Assembly: GCA_964602985.1 (NCBI GenBank)
Contig: CAZRTJ010000002.1
Coordinates: 62,001 to 126,000 of the forward strand
Length of the DNA stretch: 64,000 nucleotides
Source of the DNA: CAYZJB01 sp964602985
GTDB taxonomy: Bacteria > CLD3 > SB21
Direction of reading: 5' to 3'
Below are positions 60,468-64,000 of this stretch, piece after piece. A program made the translations under genes and the position numbers. Numbering within the stretch: position 1 is the first letter of the stretch; every line of letters begins with the position of its first letter. Below the pieces are notes generated by a model that searched no databases, was not told where the DNA came from, and was given only the letters and a program-made list of their open reading frames with translations.

Positions 60468-63136
60468 ATCAGGAAATTCCTAAGGTGTACGATCCTGCTG
60501 AAGTCGAAAAGAAATGGTACCGACATTGGCTGGACAGCGGCTATTTCCATGCGGAAGTGAAACCGGGCCAACCTCGGTTCAGCATTGTGATTCCTCCACC
60601 CAATGTGACGGGCGCCCTTCACATCGGCCATGCCTATAACAACACCGTCCAGGACATCTACACGCGCTTCAAGCGAATGCAGGGCCACACGACTCTTTGG
60701 ACGCCGGGCACGGATCACGCCGGCATCGCGACTCAAACGGTTGTGGAAAAGCAGTTGAAGGCGGAGGGCACGAGTCGTCAGACGCTCGGCCGGGAGAGGT
60801 TCGTCGAAGAGGTCTGGAAGCACAAGGTCAAGTATCGCGACCGCATTGTCGGACAACTGCAGGAAATGGGATGCTCCTGTGACTGGGACCGGGAATGGTT
60901 TACCATGGATGAAACCCTGTCACGCGCTGTCACCGCAGTATTCGTTCATTTCTACAAAAAAGGATGGATCTACAAAGGCAACTACCTTGTGAACTGGTGT
61001 CCTTTTTCGCAGTCGGCTATTTCGGACGAAGAGGTGGAATACCGGGAAGTCAATGGCAAACTCTGGCACTTTCTCTATCCGGTCAAAGGCCTGAATCAAT
61101 CGATCCGCGTCGCCACGACACGCCCGGAAACCATGCTAGGGGACACCGCCGTTGCAGTGCATCCGGAGGATCCGCGTTATCGGGAATGGGTCGGCAAGAC
61201 TGTCATTCTGCCATTGGTTGGGCGGGAGATTCCGATCGTTGCGGATGACTATGTGGATAAGGACTTCGGATCCGGGGCCGTCAAAGTCACCCCGTCTCAC
61301 GATCCCAACGATTTTCAAATCGGAGTACGACATTCTCTGTCGTTCATCAACATCATGAATCCGAACGCGACATTAAACGGAAATGTCCCTCCGAAATATC
61401 GTGGGTTGGATCGGTTCGAAGCTCGCCGGCTCGTCGTTGCCGATATGGAAGCGGCCGGCTTGCTGGAGAAGGTCGAGGATCATGTCAATCGGGTCGGCTA
61501 TTCCCAGCGAGGCAATGTCCCGATTGAGCCGCTGATGTCGGATCAATGGTTTCTGAAAATGTCGGATCTCGCCAAGCCCGCACTGGACGCGGTTCTGGAA
61601 GGCCGCATTCGATTCTATCCCGAAAAGTGGATCAAGACCTACGAGCATTGGATGCGAAACATCAAAGACTGGTGCGTCTCGCGCCAGTTGTGGTGGGGTC
61701 ATCGGATTCCAGCGTATTACGCACCCGATGGGACGGTCGCTGTGGCCGCGACGCGGGAGGAAGCTCTCCGAATCCTGCGTGAAAAACATCCGCAGTTGAG
61801 CGATGCGGAGATGCGACAAGACGAAGACGTGCTCGATACCTGGTTTTCTTCCTGGTTGGTACCGTTCTCGTCCTTTGGCTGGCCGGATCGAACGAAAGAA
61901 CTCGAATATTTCTACCCAACATCGTTACTCGTGACCGGACCGGACATCATCTTCTTCTGGGTGGCCCGCATGATCATGGCGGGAATGGAGTTTATGAAGG
62001 AAGTTCCCTTCCACGCCGTGTATTTCAATGGAATCGTACGAGATGAACACGGTCGCAAGATGAGCAAGTCACTGGGAAACGGCATCGATCCGATCGAAGT
62101 CATTCATGAATATTCTGCGGATGCCCTGCGATTCACGCTGGTGGATTTGAGCGCTGAAGGTCAGGATATTCATCTGGCCAAGCGCCATTTCGAATTGGGG
62201 CGTAATTTCTCCAACAAAGTGTGGAATGCGTATCGGTTTCTGGGTATGCAGATGCAGAACGTGCCGGATGCCCGTCCTGTCAAACCGGACCCTGGGTCGA
62301 TTCAGCATCTGGCCGACCGCTGGATTCTCAGCCGGTATCATCGCGCTGTGCGTGGAATCACCGATGGACTGAACAATTATCGCCTCCATGAGGCGATGGA
62401 CTCCGTCTATCGATTTTTCTGGGCGGACTATTGTGACTGGTATCTGGAGTTGATCAAATCCCGTCTGTATGGTCCGGACGAAAAGGAAAGATCAACGACG
62501 TTGTCGACGGCGCTGTACATTATGGAGGGAATCGTTAAACTCCTGCACCCGATTACTCCATTTATCACTGAGGAGATCTGGCAGCGATTGGCCACTCGTC
62601 AGCCAAACGAGAGCATCATGCGGACGGCCTGGGAATCGTCAGACGATCGATTGGTAGATGAAAACGCCGAGTCAGACATGACGGCCCTGCAGGAGATGAT
62701 TGTCGGAATACGCAATATCCGCTCGGAAATGAACGTCAGTCCGTCGATCAGGACACCGGTCATCCTGCGCACTGCAGACGAGTCGATGCGATCCAGGATT
62801 CTTCAGAATGCGTCGTACATTCAAGATCTCGCGCGCGTGGAATCGGTGTCGTTCGGCGACAAGCCAGCCAAATCGGCATCGGCCATTGTCCGATCGGTCG
62901 AAGTATATGTGCCGCTGGAAGGCCTGATCGACGTGGATGTTGAACGAACGAGATTGTCGAAAGAAATTGACCGTCTCACCAGCCAGATCCAAGGGATCGA
63001 AAAGAAACTCCAAAACGTGGACTTCCTTGCAAGAGCGCCGCACGAGGTGGTGGAAAAGGAAAAGTCAAAGCGGGATACCTTCGAGACCACCCTCGCCAAG
63101 CTCAAATCGAATCTTGCCCTCCTCAACGAAGGATGA
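60464..63136 (+). CDS. valS: Valyl-tRNA synthetase
   Basis: The 890-residue class Ia enzyme has 'HIGH' at 53-56 and 'KMSKS' at 532-536. A CP1 editing domain lies between them ('TTRPETMLGDTAVAVHPEDPRY'), then the anticodon-binding region and a C-terminal coiled coil ('RLSKEIDRLTSQIQGIEKKL') as in ValRS. 'PPPNVTGALHIGHA' distinguishes it from IleRS. Length is normal for the family. Confidence 0.97.
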   Translation: MNQEIPKVYDPAEVEKKWYRHWLDSGYFHAEVKPGQPRFSIVIPPPNVTGALHIGHAYNNTVQDIYTRFKRMQGHTTLWTPGTDHAGIATQTVVEKQLKAEGTSRQTLGRERFVEEVWKHKVKYRDRIVGQLQEMGCSCDWDREWFTMDETLSRAVTAVFVHFYKKGWIYKGNYLVNWCPFSQSAISDEEVEYREVNGKLWHFLYPVKGLNQSIRVATTRPETMLGDTAVAVHPEDPRYREWVGKTVILPLVGREIPIVADDYVDKDFGSGAVKVTPSHDPNDFQIGVRHSLSFINIMNPNATLNGNVPPKYRGLDRFEARRLVVADMEAAGLLEKVEDHVNRVGYSQRGNVPIEPLMSDQWFLKMSDLAKPALDAVLEGRIRFYPEKWIKTYEHWMRNIKDWCVSRQLWWGHRIPAYYAPDGTVAVAATREEALRILREKHPQLSDAEMRQDEDVLDTWFSSWLVPFSSFGWPDRTKELEYFYPTSLLVTGPDIIFFWVARMIMAGMEFMKEVPFHAVYFNGIVRDEHGRKMSKSLGNGIDPIEVIHEYSADALRFTLVDLSAEGQDIHLAKRHFELGRNFSNKVWNAYRFLGMQMQNVPDARPVKPDPGSIQHLADRWILSRYHRAVRGITDGLNNYRLHEAMDSVYRFFWADYCDWYLELIKSRLYGPDEKERSTTLSTALYIMEGIVKLLHPITPFITEEIWQRLATRQPNESIMRTAWESSDDRLVDENAESDMTALQEMIVGIRNIRSEMNVSPSIRTPVILRTADESMRSRILQNASYIQDLARVESVSFGDKPAKSASAIVRSVEVYVPLEGLIDVDVERTRLSKEIDRLTSQIQGIEKKLQNVDFLARAPHEVVEKEKSKRDTFETTLAKLKSNLALLNEG

Positions 63137-64000
63137 CCTTTCGCGAGGCGCTTTCACACTCCCGTGTTCTGATCCTGGATGGCTCCACAGGACAGGAGTT
63201 GATCGAGCGGGGGGTGAAATGTCCCGCGCCCCTGTGGTCGGCGGCCGCCCTCCTGGATCGAGAAGCTCTAAGGACGCTCCGGACCTTGCACGCGGACTAT
63301 GTGTCTGCCGGGGCGCATATTCTCACCGCAAACACCTTTCGGACGAATGTCCGGACCTTGAAGGGGGCCGACCTGGGACACCGCGCCAAAAGTCTGACCC
63401 GGACGGCAGTAGCGACGGCAAGGGAGGCTGTTGACATGACGAATCCGTCTGAGGCGATCTACATCGCCGGATCGGTTGCCCCTGTTGAAGACTGTTATCG
63501 TCCCGATCTCGTCCCCCACGAGTCAATCCGGCGCGACGAACACAGACGCCATATCGAGAATCTCTATGAGGCAAAGGTCGACTTGATCCTGATCGAAACG
63601 ATCAACTCGATCCGCGAAGCCGTCGTGGCTGTTACCGCGGCTGTCGAAACTGAATTGCCGGTGTGTGTCAGTTTTATTTGTCGGAATGGAACGGAGTTGT
63701 TGAGCGGGGAGTTGCTGCATGACGCGGCTTTCTTGGCAGGGCAGTCAGGCGCTGAGGTGGTGTGTGCGAACTGCTCGCGGCCGGAAATCATGGGCGAGCA
63801 GTTGGAATCGATCGGCCGCAGTACCCGCCTCCCGATCGGTGCGTACGCAAATCTTCTGGCAACAAATGACGCCCCACGTGTTTCGGCAGAATCGTATGCG
63901 GAGACTGCAGGAAGCTGGCTGAGGAAATTCAACATCAAGATCCTGGGTGGATGCTGTGGTGCGGGGCCCGAGCATATTCTGAAACTTGCAGAAGTCGTTG
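63133..64000 (+). CDS. Homocysteine S-methyltransferase family protein, 3' end missing
   Basis: ATG 63133 overlaps the valS stop as ATGA. About 289 codons are present before the right edge, so the protein is close to complete. It starts 'ILDGSTGQELIERG', has 'LTANTFRTN', 'LILIETINSI' and 'CANCSRPEIM', and shows the zinc-binding 'GGCCGAGPEHI' near the end, as in BHMT/MmuM/MetH N-terminal domains. It would transfer a methyl group from a betaine-, S-methylmethionine- or similar donor to homocysteine. Whether it stands alone or is the first domain of MetH cannot be seen. Confidence 0.85.
   Translation, partial: MTFREALSHSRVLILDGSTGQELIERGVKCPAPLWSAAALLDREALRTLRTLHADYVSAGAHILTANTFRTNVRTLKGADLGHRAKSLTRTAVATAREAVDMTNPSEAIYIAGSVAPVEDCYRPDLVPHESIRRDEHRRHIENLYEAKVDLILIETINSIREAVVAVTAAVETELPVCVSFICRNGTELLSGELLHDAAFLAGQSGAEVVCANCSRPEIMGEQLESIGRSTRLPIGAYANLLATNDAPRVSAESYAETAGSWLRKFNIKILGGCCGAGPEHILKLAEVV

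Noticed and set aside
1..64000. CRISPR arrays, toxin-antitoxin pairs, known defence systems, prophage or insertion sequences
   Set aside because: No spaced repeats, no paired small toxin/antitoxin genes, and no nuclease-helicase, transposase, integrase or phage structural genes were seen.

Overview
The window is 64 kb of chromosome from a Gram-negative bacterium with an LPS-type outer membrane (LptA/LptC, GmhA, Wza-like and Wzi-like proteins). A 1248-residue secreted protein ends in a type IX secretion (YPNPF-type) C-terminal sorting domain. Together with the gene content, this suggests a member of the FCB superphylum (Bacteroidota/Calditrichota/Marinimicrobia-like lineages); that placement is inference. 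By eye the flanks are moderately GC-rich, while about 25.8-49.5 kb is clearly AT-richer. I see no tRNA, rRNA, CRISPR array, integrase or transposase. No stretch over 300 bases lacks a gene; the largest gaps are 49532-49761, 11272-11477, 13292-13478 and 2428-2577.

Layout. (1) 1-2427, minus: recO-lptC-lptA (LPS transport; lptA runs off the left edge). (2) 2578-7428, plus: a DUF1573-cytochrome c fusion, a B12-binding domain protein, a HAD phosphatase, an SpoU-type RNA methyltransferase, gmhA, an amidohydrolase and a small membrane protein. (3) 7373-13291, minus: three transcription units. These are SDR-exported Mn-type SOD-pterin dehydratase; an RRM protein with its own promoter and a leader containing an intrinsic terminator; and UbiA-membrane protein-XdhC-birA. 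(4) 13479-20342, plus: the classical yceD-rpmF-plsX-fabH-fabD-fabG-acpP-fabF-rnc lipid synthesis cluster. (5) 20339-52811, plus: a large surface-polysaccharide locus whose first gene overlaps rnc by four bases. (6) 52890-64000, plus: arginase, a GH2-like membrane protein without catalytic glutamates, pyrE, a metallo-beta-lactamase-fold protein, a large helical protein, a 3-methyladenine glycosylase, a DUF1232 protein, valS and a homocysteine S-methyltransferase cut by the right edge.

The polysaccharide locus encodes nucleotide-sugar enzymes (UDP-Glc dehydrogenase, UDP-HexNAc dehydrogenase, UDP-GlcNAc 2-epimerase, a UDP-GlcNAc 4-epimerase-like protein and a paratose-epimerase-like protein). 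It also has an AsnB-type amidotransferase, a polysaccharide deacetylase, a CapK/PaaK-like ligase, a DUF362 protein and three methyltransferases. Assembly is covered by six glycosyltransferases, a WbaP/WcaJ-type initiating transferase, a MurJ/Wzx-like flippase and a Wzy-like polymerase. Export is covered by a kinase-less Wzz-like protein, a Wza-like export protein and a Wzi-like barrel. A Wzx/Wzy-dependent O-antigen or capsule rich in amino-uronic acids, possibly amidated, is the best reading. The type IX cargo protein, with an apparent transglutaminase-like Cys-His-Asp domain, lies inside this locus.

The most unusual items are the GH2-like pseudoenzyme fused to a membrane domain (53800-56454), the type IX cargo transglutaminase-like protein (37038-40784), the attenuator-like leader of the RRM gene (11272-11470), and the 592-residue helical protein with a C-terminal cysteine cluster (57819-59597).
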